Shown: positions 12,893 to 26,476, counted from the stretch's first letter. The stretch: DNA of 64,000 bases from Epiperipatus broadwayi (GCA_028023455.1 JAQFVV010012405.1:11448423-11512422), one strand, 5' to 3'. Numbers and translations are program-made. The notes: a model not told the origin generated them from the sequence alone.

Positions 12893-13734
12893 TTATTTAT
12901 TATTCTTTGAATAATTTTTGTGATAATAGATACTGTTATCCAAGTGCAAGCTTCACAATCAGTGATATATTTTTAAATAATTTGCTTTTTTATTAGTATA
13001 TATATCTCATCTCAGTTTCACTTTATCACAATCATTCATCCATTTTTAATATCATCCCATATTTTCTCTCTATAAATGTATTTCATGAACAATCATGACT
13101 TTTAAGGTGAACTAGAGATATCAGTATCTAAATATGCATGCTTATGTTGACAACTCAATAATTTTCAATACATCACCTTTGCATACGATAGGGACTAATT
13201 TTTACCTGTTTTTAATTACTTGTGGAAAAAAAAAACAATTATTGAATTGTAAATATACTAATTTATTTATTTTTATTTTTATCAGTGTATTATCCATCTC
13301 AAGTCCACGATTTTGAAACTATTCTCAGTGCAGAAATTCAAATCACTTCCTTTCAGTTCATTTTAATTTGGGTAGTAGAGGCTGCATTTCCTAAACCACA
13401 AACCATCAATGTAGTTGACTCCAAACACTTTCAAATAGAATTTTGGACCTAATTTGTGTTATTTAAGTTGATCTTTTTTTTTATAATTTGATTTTATATG
13501 ACAATATAGTAACAAACAGCAGCAAATTGACTGTATTCAAAAATAGAGTTTTGGGGAGAGATGATTCTTGCTACTCTTGTACAAAAGTTTCCAGTGTGTT
13601 AAAAGTTTATATTTTAGTTTTTTGAGGTAAAGAATTAAAATGCTAATTTGATTTTATAAAATCAGTTTTCATGGAGAAGGTTGATAAATAGTCAAATATG
13701 TCCAAAATGCACTAAAATATACTCACAATGGTGT
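12893..13734. other. AT-rich DNA, nothing recognised
   Basis: No gene, RNA or repeat boundary that I can support. Confidence 0.5.
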
Positions 13735-14470
13735 TTTCCTGAAAGTTTGTGATGATGGTGTTTTAGTTGTATTTATATGTTGGATTATTTTCATCATCTC
13801 ATATGAGTATTGAATGTCTTTAGAAAAATTCAACTTTATTTAAATATTCCAAATACATTCATCTGTTAGTAATAGCATACAGGTTAGTATATGCATAACA
13901 TTTTGAGAGGTATTATTCTTCCCAAGGTAACAGACCATGTACATACCAATGAACCTATGTTCAATTGAGAAAACACAGAATTATTAAATAGAGAAAAAAG
14001 GTGCAAAAAAGAAAATGTAAAGAAGCTGTTCACTTGACAATGGCAAACAATTACACAAGTCAATCTAGTGTGAGTATACATAATGTATAAAAACCACTAA
14101 TCAATTTTGCTCTTAGAAAAAGTGGAGAAATCAGGAGAAACCTCAAAGATAATTATATGAAATTTCTACTGACTGTTGCCTTTGGAAGGATGGCTCAGTT
14201 GGTTAGAGTGTTACCTTAAAATTCAATACTCAAAGAATCTAAGGGTCCAAATTCGATCCCATACTAGTACTGTCAGTAATCAGACCAGCAACACTTGAAA
14301 AAAAAACAATACCTTCAAAACATTGTGCATATACTAACTTGTGTGCTATTACTAACAGTTGAATGTATTTGGAATATTTAAATAGTGTTATTTTTTTCTA
14401 AAGATATTCAATACTCATATTAAATGATGGAAATAGTTTAACATATAAATACAATTACAAAGGTAAGGTC
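13735..14470. mobile_element. Head-to-head SINE pair, copy 1
   Basis: The right half (14184-14470) is a tRNA-headed SINE on the plus strand. The left half (13735-13915) is an inverted copy of its tail only, recognisable from GTGATGATGGTGTTTTAGTT, GAGTATTGAATGTCTTTAGA and CCAAATACATTCATC. About 270 bp of unrelated DNA lies between. The same arrangement occurs at 43185-43690. No coding function. Confidence 0.7.
14184..14267 (+). mobile_element. tRNA-derived head of a SINE
   Basis: Contains an A box (TGGCTCAGTTGGTTAGAGTG, from 14191) and a B box (GGGTCCAAATTCGATCCC, 14243-14260) at tRNA-like spacing. They would drive RNA polymerase III transcription. The acceptor ends do not pair well and the anticodon region is degenerate, so it is not a functional tRNA gene. 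The body continues ACTGTCAG...CCAGCAACACTTG, shared with 43480-43500. Confidence 0.8.
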
Positions 14471-16560
14471 TATGAGTAATTTGACTTTTAGACTGATATT
14501 TTGTATCCCGAAAAATTATTTCAAAGCGAACTATTCAGTAATTATTTAAAATGTTACATTTATTCATATCTTATCAGTTATGGAGCACATTCTGTTGTTT
14601 TGAAGCCATTTTAATAATATTATAGAATGAAAGTCTCAAAAGCTAGAGATCCCTCAATTGGAGCTTAACACACCATTTCTGATGCTTAAATGTCACGTCT
14701 TCACGAACATTGAATCATTGATTATTTTCAATTTTAAGCAACTGACTTCTTATCTTTTCCTTGAGTGTATAAGTTAAATAATTAAAAAAAACAATTTACA
14801 TTTTTAGAGATATAGTAATAGAAGTAACCTCATAATAATCAGTTATTTGTTTGAACATCAATTCTTACTGGTATATAAAAACTGTTTACGTCTTTTATAC
14901 TTGTGATCACACCCACTTAAATAAAATTACATTGTTTATCTGATTTGTTTTTAAAAAGTATTTTAACCTCCCCATTTGGGTAATTCATTTTGGGGGAACT
15001 TACATCAAATTTTTTAAGTTTCTATTTTAGGCATACCATATTTTGTCTTCCTCAGAATATTTTTTTTTTCATTGAATACGTCTGTCCCTGTTTTATTACA
15101 TCTGAGTAAAGCATTTATGTGATTTTCATGCTTTTTTTATATACTTATAATTGGCATTTCTGCCAGAAACTTCATATCTGGTCAACAATTGCAACTTATT
15201 GTATATGTTATAGTAAAGCATAAACTATAAAGCTAAAGTAATACCTTTTGATTTACAATCAATATGAGCTATTACAAATAGTAGATCTAAAATCTGTTAC
15301 AATTGATGTTTAACCAATCATTATTAACAGTAATAAATAACACTCAGATTTTTCTTTAAACAGTGATATTTGTTACTAGAATGTAATGTGGTCATAGATC
15401 ATGATTTGTATTTTTTAATTATAATAATTTTACTATGTTTGAACACAGAATTGACTATTAGGCATCTTAAATTACATTTACCTGTAATTAAATACATTTT
15501 CATGCTTGTAATTGCATCAGTAATTGTCTAGTTACCATCACATTTTCAAATTGAAGAGTTACTATATTGCAACCAATTAATAAAGCTGCTTAGAAGTACT
15601 GAATTATCAATGGTAATGATTAGTCTTATGTTTAATTCATTTTGAAACATGAGCCATAAATATTATTCAATTGGTTGAGAAAAACAATGGACACTTAATT
15701 TTAGACTGTTAAAAAAGGCAATTGAAAAAATGGTTAATCATATTAAGCTCAATACTAAATTTAAGCTCTATAAATGTTTAAAAATAGTTTAAACTGAACC
15801 ATAAAATTTTAGTAGGAAAAAAAAAATATATCTTATAATTTTTTCCCTAAATGACAAAATTTGGATTGGAGGTACATAATACTTTTAAACATTTTCTATT
15901 CTTTAAATTGAATTTTCAAAATGAGATCCTATATTTAATGATGTACCTCATTCCAGGGATTCGAAGCCTTCCATTTTTGTTATTGTTCTTCTTCCTAATA
16001 GAAGTCTACTTATAAAACAAGTTGGTCAGTGTAGTTGAAGCTCTGCATGGACTTACTGTAAACTGGATCCATAGCAACTTCCTACCTACCTTTCCTTTTT
16101 CGGTACTGCTTTATCATGAAGCTGGCATACCACCTTAATAATCGGAGAATGACCTTTTCTTGGACAAAGCTGACATTTTTCTTTCTCACTGACAATGCTA
16201 GCACTGTAATTTCTTATAGTTCATTTTTCTTTTAGCCTGTTTGACAAAATAAATCGTAATGATATATGTGATAATAAAACATTTTGCTCTTTCAATATTT
16301 TTCATTGGAATTTTAGATCGAGCCTCTCATGAAGCTGCCCTCCCCTTTATTGAAATAAGCAATCCCCATATTTATAGAGTTTCACAATATTTGATTGCTA
16401 AATGTTGAAAATGTGTAATAAATAAATGTTTCAGTATACTTAAGGATCAGAACGTATCCTTATTTAATTGTTGTAAATAAATTCTATAAATTAAAATAAA
16501 GCTATGTATCAAATGCCAGAGGCATCCCATTAAAGTCTACAATCAGTGAAACCCTATTGT
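14471..16560. other. AT-rich DNA, nothing recognised
   Basis: About 2 kb without a supported gene. A slightly GC-richer patch near 15950-16220 shows no coding pattern that I can recognise. Confidence 0.5.
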
Positions 16561-16561
16561 A

Positions 16562-16601
<40 letters not shown>
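16561..16601. repeat. Compound (CT)n(TA)n microsatellite
   Basis: About 18 bp of CT followed by about 22 bp of TA, then TTGCACGAAG. It marks the left side of the region that holds the giant inverted repeat. Confidence 0.9.
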
Positions 16602-16602
<1 letters not shown>

Positions 16603-16839
16603 TGCACGAAGTTTGATCCATTGACAATACTTTCTCACCCTGCATGCTTGGTTTAGCTGGGTTCAATCTTATTTCTAATACATTTATAATCTTATTTAAT
16701 TATAAATATTACATGAACAAACCGGCATGCTTGAGCAAAATGGAAAATATCATTGATAGCTTTAGCTGTCAACAATACCTATGATCAGATCGAGCTATGT
16801 AACACATAAAGCGATCACATTTCCAGATCATGGCCCACC

Positions 16840-18279
16840 TTGGCTGCTAGATTCAAACCCCTACTATCCAAACACTTTATTTGTTTCGGAGTAAACCCTG
16901 GGCACCAGCTAGTCCAAGACTAACATGTTTAGACAGTAGGCCCATAATCCAGCACTTGAAAAATCCCTTAACTAGCTCAGCCTATTTTTAATTCAATAAC
17001 AAAATATAGTTTCAATTAGTGGTGAAAGAATTGACCAACAAATAAAGCTTTAAGTTTAAAGACAATTTATTTTAATTAACATTAATGAAACTAATTTTAA
17101 ATATTTTATAAATATTATTTACTAATATAACACACGCACATATATAATTCACACACTATGATATCTTATGAGAAAGCATTAAATAATATTTCAAATTTAA
17201 AATACAATGAAATCAATATACTAGCACATGAATACACACATTTTACACACATGTAATAGTTTGTCTATGTATGCAATAGAGTTCTTAAAGTTGACTCTTG
17301 AGGTTTATGAATGTGATGGCTACTTTAGAAATGAATATAAGAAAATGTTTTATCTAAAATTTTGAATGTGGATACTTCTTGCTGTTTACTGCTTCTAATG
17401 AAGTATTTCTAACCAGTTAGATTTGAAGTTTTCTTTGGTGATTTGATGCTGATTATTCCGAGGCATTTTCTTTAAGACATTAGATATTGAGCAGCTTCAG
17501 GTTGTTACGCAAACATTACGTTTATCAGATAGATTGGCTGTTTTTCATCGGACTTCAGGCTGGAGAAAGTCGTATATTTTCTGAGGTTTTAACACTGCAT
17601 TCTTGATTCTAATATAGCTCACTGATAGATTGTACTGAACTGTTATCTCAAATGCAACTCAAACTCAACTCGACTTTAACACGACTCTAATGCAACTCTG
17701 ATGCAACTAACTTGACTAACTGTCTGATAAAAAATTGGCTATTTATACATGAGGCGTGTTGTCAAAGTTCTTTTCATTAGTAATTAATCCTTTGGAGATA
17801 AGCTTTTTAATCCTGTTGTCAAGATTCCTTTGATAATCTTTTAATTATGTGTTTTTGAAGATCGTTTAATTAGTAGCCAAGCAAACATGTTGTTTTTATA
17901 TTTTTATTAGTAGCCATGGTTGAGTGTTTTTTTAATTTTTTAACTTTCATTTATTTTTTAATATTTAATATGCATACATTATATTTACAGTTACACACAT
18001 ATATATATAATTTAAGATCCATTCACTATTTAATTTTAAGATGACTTAAATAAAAAGAGATTTATGTTTTTAAACTTTTAACTTATATTTCAATTAATAA
18101 TAATAATAAAGAACTCTTTACTTCTTTTATAAACTTTTAATTTGATGCTTCTGAAGTGAACTCCCCCCCTTCTGACTCATTAATTGATTGTAACTTTTAT
18201 TTCAAAAACTCTTATACTTCTAATTTTACATTTTCTTTTATGAAAGATTTTTATTTCTAATAATTTTTTAAACAAAATT
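16840..18279 (-). repeat. Left arm of a giant inverted repeat (about 1.45 kb)
   Basis: Reverse complement of 18425-19905 with moderate divergence and small indels. Matching landmarks include GGATAGTAGGGGTTTGAATC (reverse strand here), TAGCTCAGCC near 16980, ACCAACAAATAAAG near 17035, and the strings around 18190-18250. The outer end carries a tRNA-like B box (GGGGTTTGAATC on the minus strand). No open frame is shared by the two arms, so the unit appears non-coding. Possible identities are an LTR pair head to head or a large foldback transposon. Confidence 0.75.
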
Positions 18280-18424
18280 ATTATGTGCCAACACAATGTT
18301 GGTACAATATATATATATTGTGCCAAGGCCAAATTGGCACATGTATATATATATTATGTGCCAACACAATGTTGGTACAATATATATATATTGTGCCAAG
18401 GCCAAATTGGCACATGTATATAAA
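18280..18424. repeat. Central tandem duplication of a 73-bp palindromic unit
   Basis: Two nearly identical units, 18280-18352 and 18353-18424. Each contains nested inverted repeats: outer ATGTGCCAA / TTGGCACAT and inner TTGGTACAATAT / ATATTGTGCCAA around a (TA)n core. They lie exactly at the symmetry centre of the 3-kb inverted repeat. TGTGCCAA...TTGGCACA has the TG...CA form of LTR ends. Confidence 0.9.
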
Positions 18425-19905
18425 ATAATTTTATCTAAAAAAATTATTAAAATAATCTTTCATAAAAGAAATGTAAAATTAGATGTTGAAGAGTTTGTTA
18501 CAGTTTGTTTTCGAAAAGAATAAGAGTCAAATAGTCTTCTGTCAGTAGTTTTTGAAATAAAAGTTAAACTAAAGGTTTTATAAAAAAGAAGTATAGTCTA
18601 ATATTATTATTTGAAATATTATTTAAAGTTTAAGAAAAATATAAATCTCTTTTCATTCAAGTTTAAGTAAAGGAAGAGTCATCTTAAAAAACTAAATAGT
18701 AAATTGTATTAAAATATATATGTGTGTATATATGTGCGATTGTAAATAAATAAAAAATGTAGGCGAAATAAAAGAAGATTATCATTAAAAGCATGGCAAT
18801 GGCTATTAATTAAAATATAAAACAACACTTCTGCATGGCTATTACTAATTAAACAATCTTCCAAAACATGTTTATCAAAGGATTAATTGCTAAAGAATTT
18901 TGACAACAGATATTTGCCGGAGGATATCGAAAAGAAAACACTTCGTCGGTATAAATACTGAATATTTTATCAGACAATCAGTTGAGACAAGTCAGTTCAC
19001 AAATCAATTGAGTTAGTTAATTTCAATCAGTTAAGTTAATTGTATCTGGAAACAAAAATGCAGTGTTGAGCAGTTTGGGAAATACATGCCTCTCCCCACA
19101 GCCTGATGTCTGATGAAAATAGCAAAATCTGCCCATGAAATAATGTCAGCTTAACAACTTGGAAATCTCCATCAATATCTAATTGTCTCCAATAGTAATG
19201 ATCATAAATAATAAAGAAACTCATCAAGGAAATGTCTCAGCTGGCTGGAAGAAGCAACAAACAAGAAGAAAACAAAGTTCTAAATCTACGTTCAAAATCC
19301 TAGGTAAAACATTTGCTTATTTCATTTATACTGTAATAGCCATTGCATTGCATTAATTCATGCGAATCCTCCAAGAGTCTAATTATATGAACTCTATATC
19401 ATACATAAAATGAACTATTGATATGTGTGTTTAAGTTTCAAATGCTATTAATGCTTTATTATTATATTTGTGAATGCTATATGAATTAATATGTGCGTGA
19501 TCATTATATCAGTGTTATTAGTTAAATTAGATAAATACCAGTGTTCTATTATTAAAATCTACAAGAATATTTAAACTAGTTTAGAAATGTTAATTTAAAA
19601 TGTGTGTGTATTATTAAATTATAAAGATGTTTAAATTTAGTAAATTAATGTTAGTTAATAAATTGTCTTTAAAATTAAACTCTATTTGTTGGTCAATTCT
19701 TTTTATCAATCTCTTCTTACCAATATTTTATATTGATTAAAATTAGACTGAGCTAGTTAAGGGAATTGTTTCGAGTGCTGGATTATGAGCCTACTGACCA
19801 AATATGTTGTTTATTCTTATGAATAGATAACTGGTGCCTGGAGTTTACTCTGAAACAAATAAAGTATTTGGATAGTAGGGGTTTGAATCTAGCAGCCGAC
19901 CAGCC
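18425..19905 (+). repeat. Right arm of the giant inverted repeat
   Basis: Plus-strand partner of 16840-18279. It includes TATAAATACTGAATA at about 18951, which could be a TATA box, and a tRNA-like segment ending GGGGTTTGAATCTAGCAGCC. It stops about 45 bp before GGTACA and a (TA)n tract at 19949. No protein could be recognised; a 63-residue frame on the opposite strand at 19036-19227 has no family features. Confidence 0.75.
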
Positions 19906-19948
19906 AAAACCTTTGCAGAGTAAGTAAGATCTTCTGCAGAGTGAACTC

Positions 19949-22900
19949 GGTACAATATATATATATATATATATTGCAGTGGAACATATGTAATCTAAAT
20001 GATCTCGAATAAAATGTAATAGAACGTATATATCATCCTATCTAAATAATATAAACATAGCATATCATACACATATACTAAGAACAGAATGCCCAAAACA
20101 TTGAACGATAAATATAATAGATTGGAATATAGATATAAAGAAAAATCTTAACAATTTAAATGGATCCAATTATTGGGAAAGCCAAATGTAATAGATAGTA
20201 TAATCTAAATGAAGAAAGATAAAATTGTCCCAATCATTAAGGAAACAAAACGTAATGGATAACATTATCCCAATTCTATTCAAACAAATTATTTATTTGC
20301 CCTTCCAACTAGCTCTATATGAAATAAATCAAAATTGTACAGAACAATAATAAGACCTATCATTGTAATTTATTCTCAGGATTAATTTGACTAACTAACA
20401 AAATATATATACCAAAAACAAAGGGAATTTTATTGAATGTAATATACACATTATATAAATAAACTTATGTATATCTAAACATATCAATGAACATTGACTT
20501 ATATAAGTGAGCTAAAAAACTAAATAATAATTGAAATATGAAATTATTCTCCATTAAGTTGTGAATTTAATAAACTTCATAATGACTCTGGCACTAAAAA
20601 GAAAAATAAGAATATAATATTAATACTCTTCCAAATAAAATACAAAGGCATTACTTATAAAACAAATAGTATATACTTTATTTCTATATTATGGTTTGAT
20701 TTTTAAGTAGTATCAATGTTTTAAATATTTTTTAAATACAAACCCAAATACAAAAAAAAAAAAAAATCAAATAAATAAAGGTATATTATATACATCAAAT
20801 ATATGAATTATTGTTTATATTTTGCATAAGAGTTATTATATAAAGTTAAAATAAAAATAGATAAATAAATAAATAAGTAATTGACTGGTAAAATATTGTA
20901 AATTAATAAAATAGATAATAGATTTGCTCTCAAAGCTAGGTTAATTGATTAAATATCATTAAATTAAAAAAAATCATCAAAATTTATTCCACTACATTAT
21001 AAAAGGTTTATATATTATATCCACTTTTGGACTATACTTATTTCTACAAGCATTGAATACTCCTTTTTTTATTATTTACAACGAGGCTCACTCAGGCCTA
21101 TAAATATAAAAAATCTTTGACTACTCAGTCATTTAGTGCTAACATAACTTAATATGAATATGGAACTTATTTCACCTCATTTTGTTATTTGTTATCTTAT
21201 ATACATACACACAAAAATATTTATAATGAAGATTTCTAATTGATAAGTAACCCCTAATAAATCAACTCAATCTATGATCCATCCCTAAGAACATATACAA
21301 TTATCAGCTAAATAAAAAAATATTTTTTTTAAAAAAATATAAAAAAAATTAAGTTATATAAATAATAAAACTTTTGATAATAAAATTTTCAAATATAAAT
21401 GTCATTTAATTTTATATATATATATATATAATAACCCTTACGCAATTTAAACTTGGAGCTTTATTTACAAATTTCTAATACTTAAGTGTTAATTTTGACA
21501 TTTATAAAACGTTTTTTGTTTTTTTAAAAGAAGACGCTTAAATAGAACAGAATTATACTTATAAAAATGTTTCATCTTTCTAATTAAAAATAAAAAAAAA
21601 CAATGAACATCGTTCTCAGATATATATATATATATATATAAACATATCACTTACATTATAAAAGTTATTTATTCCTTTTCAAAGTTCAACTTGTTCTGTT
21701 GTTTTATTCTTTTATATTTCTTTAATATTTGAAGGCATTCTAGCCAAGGTTAAATTTTGAAGAAAATATCATGTTAGAGAAAATTGTCAATTCCTAGATG
21801 CATGTATATTTTCATTCTTTTTAAAATTTCTTTTGTCAAAAAAAAAATTGAAATGTTGAATCCAATATATTGACAAATTGTAGTTGCTTCCAAATTGTTA
21901 TTGAGTTTACCATTGTAGATTTTTTTTAGATAGCTATATTGCTGTTCAACTTAAGATCATGCTGAGTTTTTGCTTAGTTTTTCTTTTTAAATTGCTCTGG
22001 GATAAAAGAAAAGAAAAGGCACAGCCCCCTGGCTGCGATATATATATTTTAGATGATCATGGTTTATATGTTTACTACAGTAATTTATCCAATTATCTTG
22101 ACAAATGAAGATACCGAATATAAAAGTAAAATTAGCTTTTTCTCCTTCAGATTCTTTTGATAACCATTTTAATAAGCAATAATGGCGATCTTTTTCTGTT
22201 GTTATTGTTGTTTTCACGTGCAACATAACATGCAGTCTTGACAACCATTGTTACATATGTTTTGTAAAACAATAATATTTGAAATAAAAAACATTAATCA
22301 CATAAAAAATATTATATCAAAAATTTATTTGATAGTTCTTTTAAAAAATAATATACATAAATAATAACATTGCATTTTTTTAATCATCACTTAATATAAA
22401 ATAATCTTTTTTATAACTAACAATTTATATGTTTTTTTATTTATAATATTGATAAACACATATATTAATTAGAAGATGTCACTATTACTATTAAAAAATC
22501 TCACCATTAAGAATAATAATAATAACAATTAAATATTTAAAACAATGTACCATCAACAAATAAATAAAATAATAAATCCAAACAACAATAACTATAACTA
22601 ATAACCATAAACAATAATAATACTCAATATATATAAAAATCAAATCAAAGAGACTTTTTTTAAAACCAATAAATGACTTTTAAAATAAAGGTAGATTTAT
22701 CGATCTTTTACAATATATATATATATTTAAATGTATAAAACATTCACCAAACCATCCAGATAAATCTGTTTTTGTGTAACATTGAATAAAATCCTATTTT
22801 TAAATATACGTTCAGGATTGTAACTACCACACTAAATTAACATCTATTAAAATAAAATAATTGTATAAAGATAGTCAAAGATTTGTAACCAAAATAATAG

Positions 22901-23213
22901 TTTAAATGGGTGGTGTTGATTTTATATATATATAAATCATCTTGAATTTTTATCCAAATAAATATTTATATTTTTAAACTTAATCCAGTTATTAGACTCT
23001 CCTTAATATATTTATTTTGGTTTTTTTCACTTATATCTCGGGTTCACTCAATCTCTCACCATCATCATCAGCTGAGTTCTCATGCAAATTTGGGGAATGG
23101 ACAAACAGGTTAAAATTCATAATTGCGCCTGACCTGTGTATCTTGGGCATGATTGGATTCAGGGTACTTTTGCTCAGATTCTATATCTTATTGGATGGAT
23201 GTACATTTTTGAT
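19949..23213. other. AT-rich DNA with several (TA)n tracts, nothing recognised
   Basis: Short TA tracts at about 19954, 21415, 21619, 22713 and 22924. The rest is AT-rich with homopolymer runs. The patch at 23017-23210 has a 93-residue frame with no family features. A CATCATCATCA stretch at 23060 could be a minus-strand non-LTR tail, but no coding remnant joins it. Confidence 0.45.
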
Positions 23214-24955
23214 TGGTACAATATATATATATATATATTGTGATGATCGCACATACCGCGGTCACACATATAGATATTTAACATTGAAAGAATGTTAAAT
23301 ATTGTGCTTGGATTATAAAAAAGTGAGTTTAAAAAAATTACAAAACAAAGAAATGTTTAAGTAAAAAAGAAAGGGAATTAGAATTGAAATGATTCTTATC
23401 TTTTACCCTCCAAAGTTCAGATTTTAGAAAGAATAAAAATATTAAGGTTAAAAAATATCGATATCATGTGTTTAATGTGAGATTAAAAAAATGAGAAATG
23501 GAAATATAAATAAAATAGAAACTTAATGATGTAAAAAAAAGCGATAGTTGGGGAGTTTAAATAAAATATAAGTAAAATTTAGAATGCAACGAAAAGATAA
23601 AGATCTGGTCTTAAAATTACACATTTTGACGAAAATGAAATGCATGTGTGAATGTATGAATAAAGAGAGTACGGTTTATTTCATGTCAAAATGAAATAAT
23701 TTTATTAAAGAAAATGATTGATAAATAAATGTAAAATATTATATTATAAAATTGTATCAAATTGAAAGTAATTTTGTATAAGTTGTTGAAAGCATTTTTA
23801 AAGTAAAAAGGTGTGAAATAAAAAAACCCAGCAAGAGATCAAGATAAGGAAGGAATTTGAAAAATAAAGAACATTAATTAATTAATTGGAAAACAGTATT
23901 GGTCGAGACTTCAGTGAGGACACTGCTCTGATAAGAAGCAGAGAAATATAATAGAAAGCAGACATGAAAAGTTAAATTTTGGGAACATGAAAACAAACTA
24001 TAACATAAGGGAAGCTTCGAGGATGTGTGGCTAAGGGCCAGTCGCGATCGCCGGTCGATCCAGACTTCCGTGCTATAATGGTTCGTGTCTCGATGTAACA
24101 ACTGCCGATGTAGCGCCTGCCGAAGAGTTCGTTTTTGCCTTGCCTTGATGCCCACAATACGGAGGAGTTCCAACAATCAAATCTAACCGAAGAGCGACCG
24201 TTCCCTACTAAAGAAGTGGAAAAATTCCACGGGATGGTCAGCAAGACGCCAAGTTTATTCAAAGACTTAATGACCTAGGTAATTATGAATAATACATTTT
24301 ATATAACTTATGTGCACATACTTTTAAATTTAATGCAATGGCCAATCCCACATATATGAGATAGACATTAATTAGACTCTTTTAATATTTGAAATGATTA
24401 TAAAGGGATAATTTATTTCCACAGATTGCAATCATTTATAGAATCATCTATTGTATTTTTAGTTATTTTTGTAGTGTTATAGCATAATCTGTTTTTTTTA
24501 TATTGAGTGTTAATAATTTTGAGTGTTTCTTTTATTATAATTTATTGTATTAAATATCTTTTATTTATGTAAAATCCGTTTTCGTCTCTTTCTTCGCCAC
24601 TTCCAAAAATAATATAATCTTAGGGTTTGGAAAATAATTATTATTCATTTGAGTACTTAATTAACATGTGAAGCTAGTGGTGCAGTATTTGATCCCATTA
24701 AATTTATAATTATCCAAGTGCTGTAACTCTGTTAAATCTTACAGCAGTCGGGAGAAGGTTGACCAGGAAATATAACCTGGGGCTATACATGTATAGCATA
24801 CAGGTTCGGTCAAGTACGGATATAGACTCGTTTATGTCTGTATTTTCTCTCTGCCTGTGGTAGCAGAAAGTGGGTGATCTTGAATTATAAGAATTCCCCA
24901 TTATATCTATATAAAAGGGAAGTTTAAGCCTTTCGATCGTCGGGTTTCCGTTACA
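23214..24955 (+). mobile_element. 5' LTR of a gag-only retrotransposon
   Basis: Begins TGGTACA, followed by a (TA)n run and TTGTGATGATCGCAC; ends CCGTTACA. The same sequence recurs at 28794-30379 (direct) and 30380-32061 (inverted), which proves a repeated terminal unit. The (TA)n lies inside the LTR start and differs in length among copies; it is collapsed in the 3' LTR. A TATATAAAAGG occurs near 24907, about 45 bp before the LTR end. A short plus frame near 24155-24277 ends at a splice-donor-like AG|GTAATT; see the copy at 29707. Confidence 0.85.
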
Positions 24956-24959
24956 TTTT

Positions 24960-24979
24960 TGGGGGCCACAGTCCGGGAT
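24960..24979 (+). promoter_or_regulatory. Primer binding site, tRNA-Pro-like
   Basis: TGGGGGCCACAGTCCGGGAT lies 4 nt after the LTR end. It matches the start and end of the tRNA-Pro-type site used by many vertebrate retroviruses and some Ty3/Gypsy elements (TGGGGGC...GTCCGGGAT), with a different middle. The pairing tRNA is inferred, not tested. Confidence 0.65.
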
Positions 24980-26470
24980 TTCTATTTGCTGTGCAATTAG
25001 TGATCACGTGTTGAATAATTTTGTAAGATAACGAAAATATTTTCTAAAATAATATAATGTGTTTTTAAAATATATAAAATTCGTGTTGTAAATCAGAGTG
25101 GTTAGAAGCGAAGACGAAGGGGATAAATTTTTTGCTTTATAATACTTCATATATGTGTTTCATTGTCAAGTGTGTATGAAGAATAGAAAGAAGGGAAAAT
25201 TTTAATATTAGAAAAGTTTTGAAATGCGTTGTGATGTATTTAATAAAAGACCAGAAGTATTCCAATATAATTGCCATGAACAAAGAATTGATTATCTCAA
25301 ATAATTGCTGAGAATGAAATATAAATCATTTCAGAAAAAAGAAAAAAGAATAAAACCAAGTTTCATGAAAGTTTTAATGCTAAATAATAAAAAATAGTCG
25401 CATAGTCCAGTTAAGTTAAAAAAATAAATAAATAAATGTGTGTATGAATTTATAGTCGTAATAATAAAGTGTATTCGGCTATAATTATAGCGATCAAATA
25501 TAGATTATCTAGATGTTTGTTGTAACGAAAATAAAGTAGTTAAGTTAAAGGAATAAAATAGTTTTAGTAAGGTCTTAATCATAAATGATAGATTCGAAAA
25601 TATTCGCGTATCTCAGTTAAGTTGAAGAAGAAATATATATGTTGGATTTTAGAATAATCGCATATGTAAGCGAAGTTGAAAGGATATATGTGTGAATTTA
25701 TAATAACGTATCCCAGTTAAGCTGAAAATAAAATATTTATAATGATAAATGATAAAAATGTTCGAGTGTATTTGTTGGGTTGAAGAAAATATATACGTAT
25801 GATTTTAAATATTTGAGAAAAGAAAGTAATCGTTAAATTACAAAACGTAGTAAGTATAACGAAGTATATTAATTAAGTTGAAGGAAATATATGTGTATGA
25901 TTTTAAAATTAATCGTGAAGACAACTTGATCAATAAATTGCTAAAATAGCCTGTACAACGAAGTATACCTGTTAAATGGAAGGAAATATATCTCTATGAT
26001 TTTAAAATAGTAAAGAGACAATATATATTACGAACATAGTGTTTGTAATGAATGAGGTTAGTTCGTTAAAAAAAATATATATGTGTATGATTTTGTTTTA
26101 AAACAACCGTAACCTTAAAGTGATCGAAAATTATAAACGGAATATTAGAAATATATATTATAAGTGCGACATTAATTGAAGTATAGTGAGTCAGAGTTGA
26201 ATAAGTTGGAAAAAAATATAGGACAATCATCAAGGTCGGGCAGGCAGTCAAACGAGTCTAAGGCAGGCGAACAAGAGGGTGAACCAGAGTGCGGATGTTT
26301 GGGTTGGCTAGCGATCTAAATGCTAACTGACAAATAACAAATATATTAAAAGTAAATCCAAGTAGAGAAGCAAAGAGTCAGTAGAAATAATTTTTTTATA
26401 TAAATCTATCCCAAAAGAGTTCAATAATAGTAATAATAAAGACGGATATCAAGAAGGGTTAAATAAAATT
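24980..26470 (+). other. Long untranslated leader with degenerate repeats
   Basis: About 1.5 kb between primer site and gag with no gene. From about 25400 to 26110 a loose unit recurs roughly every 60-100 bp: a 'GTTAAGTTGAAGGAAATATA' phrase followed by 'TGTGTATGATTTTAAAAT', for example near 25614, 25667, 25787, 25874, 25974 and 26050. The repeats could be packaging or translation signals or simply old tandem duplications. Confidence 0.6.
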
Positions 26471-26476
26471 ATATTT

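Noticed and set aside
14184-14267. Functional tRNA gene
   Set aside because: A and B boxes are good, but the acceptor stem does not pair and the anticodon arm is degenerate; the surrounding body is repeated at 43 kb, so it is a SINE.
18280-18424. CRISPR-like repeat
   Set aside because: Only two units, back to back without spacers, each a palindrome at the centre of a large inverted repeat in eukaryotic DNA.
23874-24262. Minus-strand frames in the LTR, repeated at 29428-29649
   Set aside because: Similar only because the LTRs are copies of one another; composition is noise-like and the inverted LTR does not preserve a longer version.
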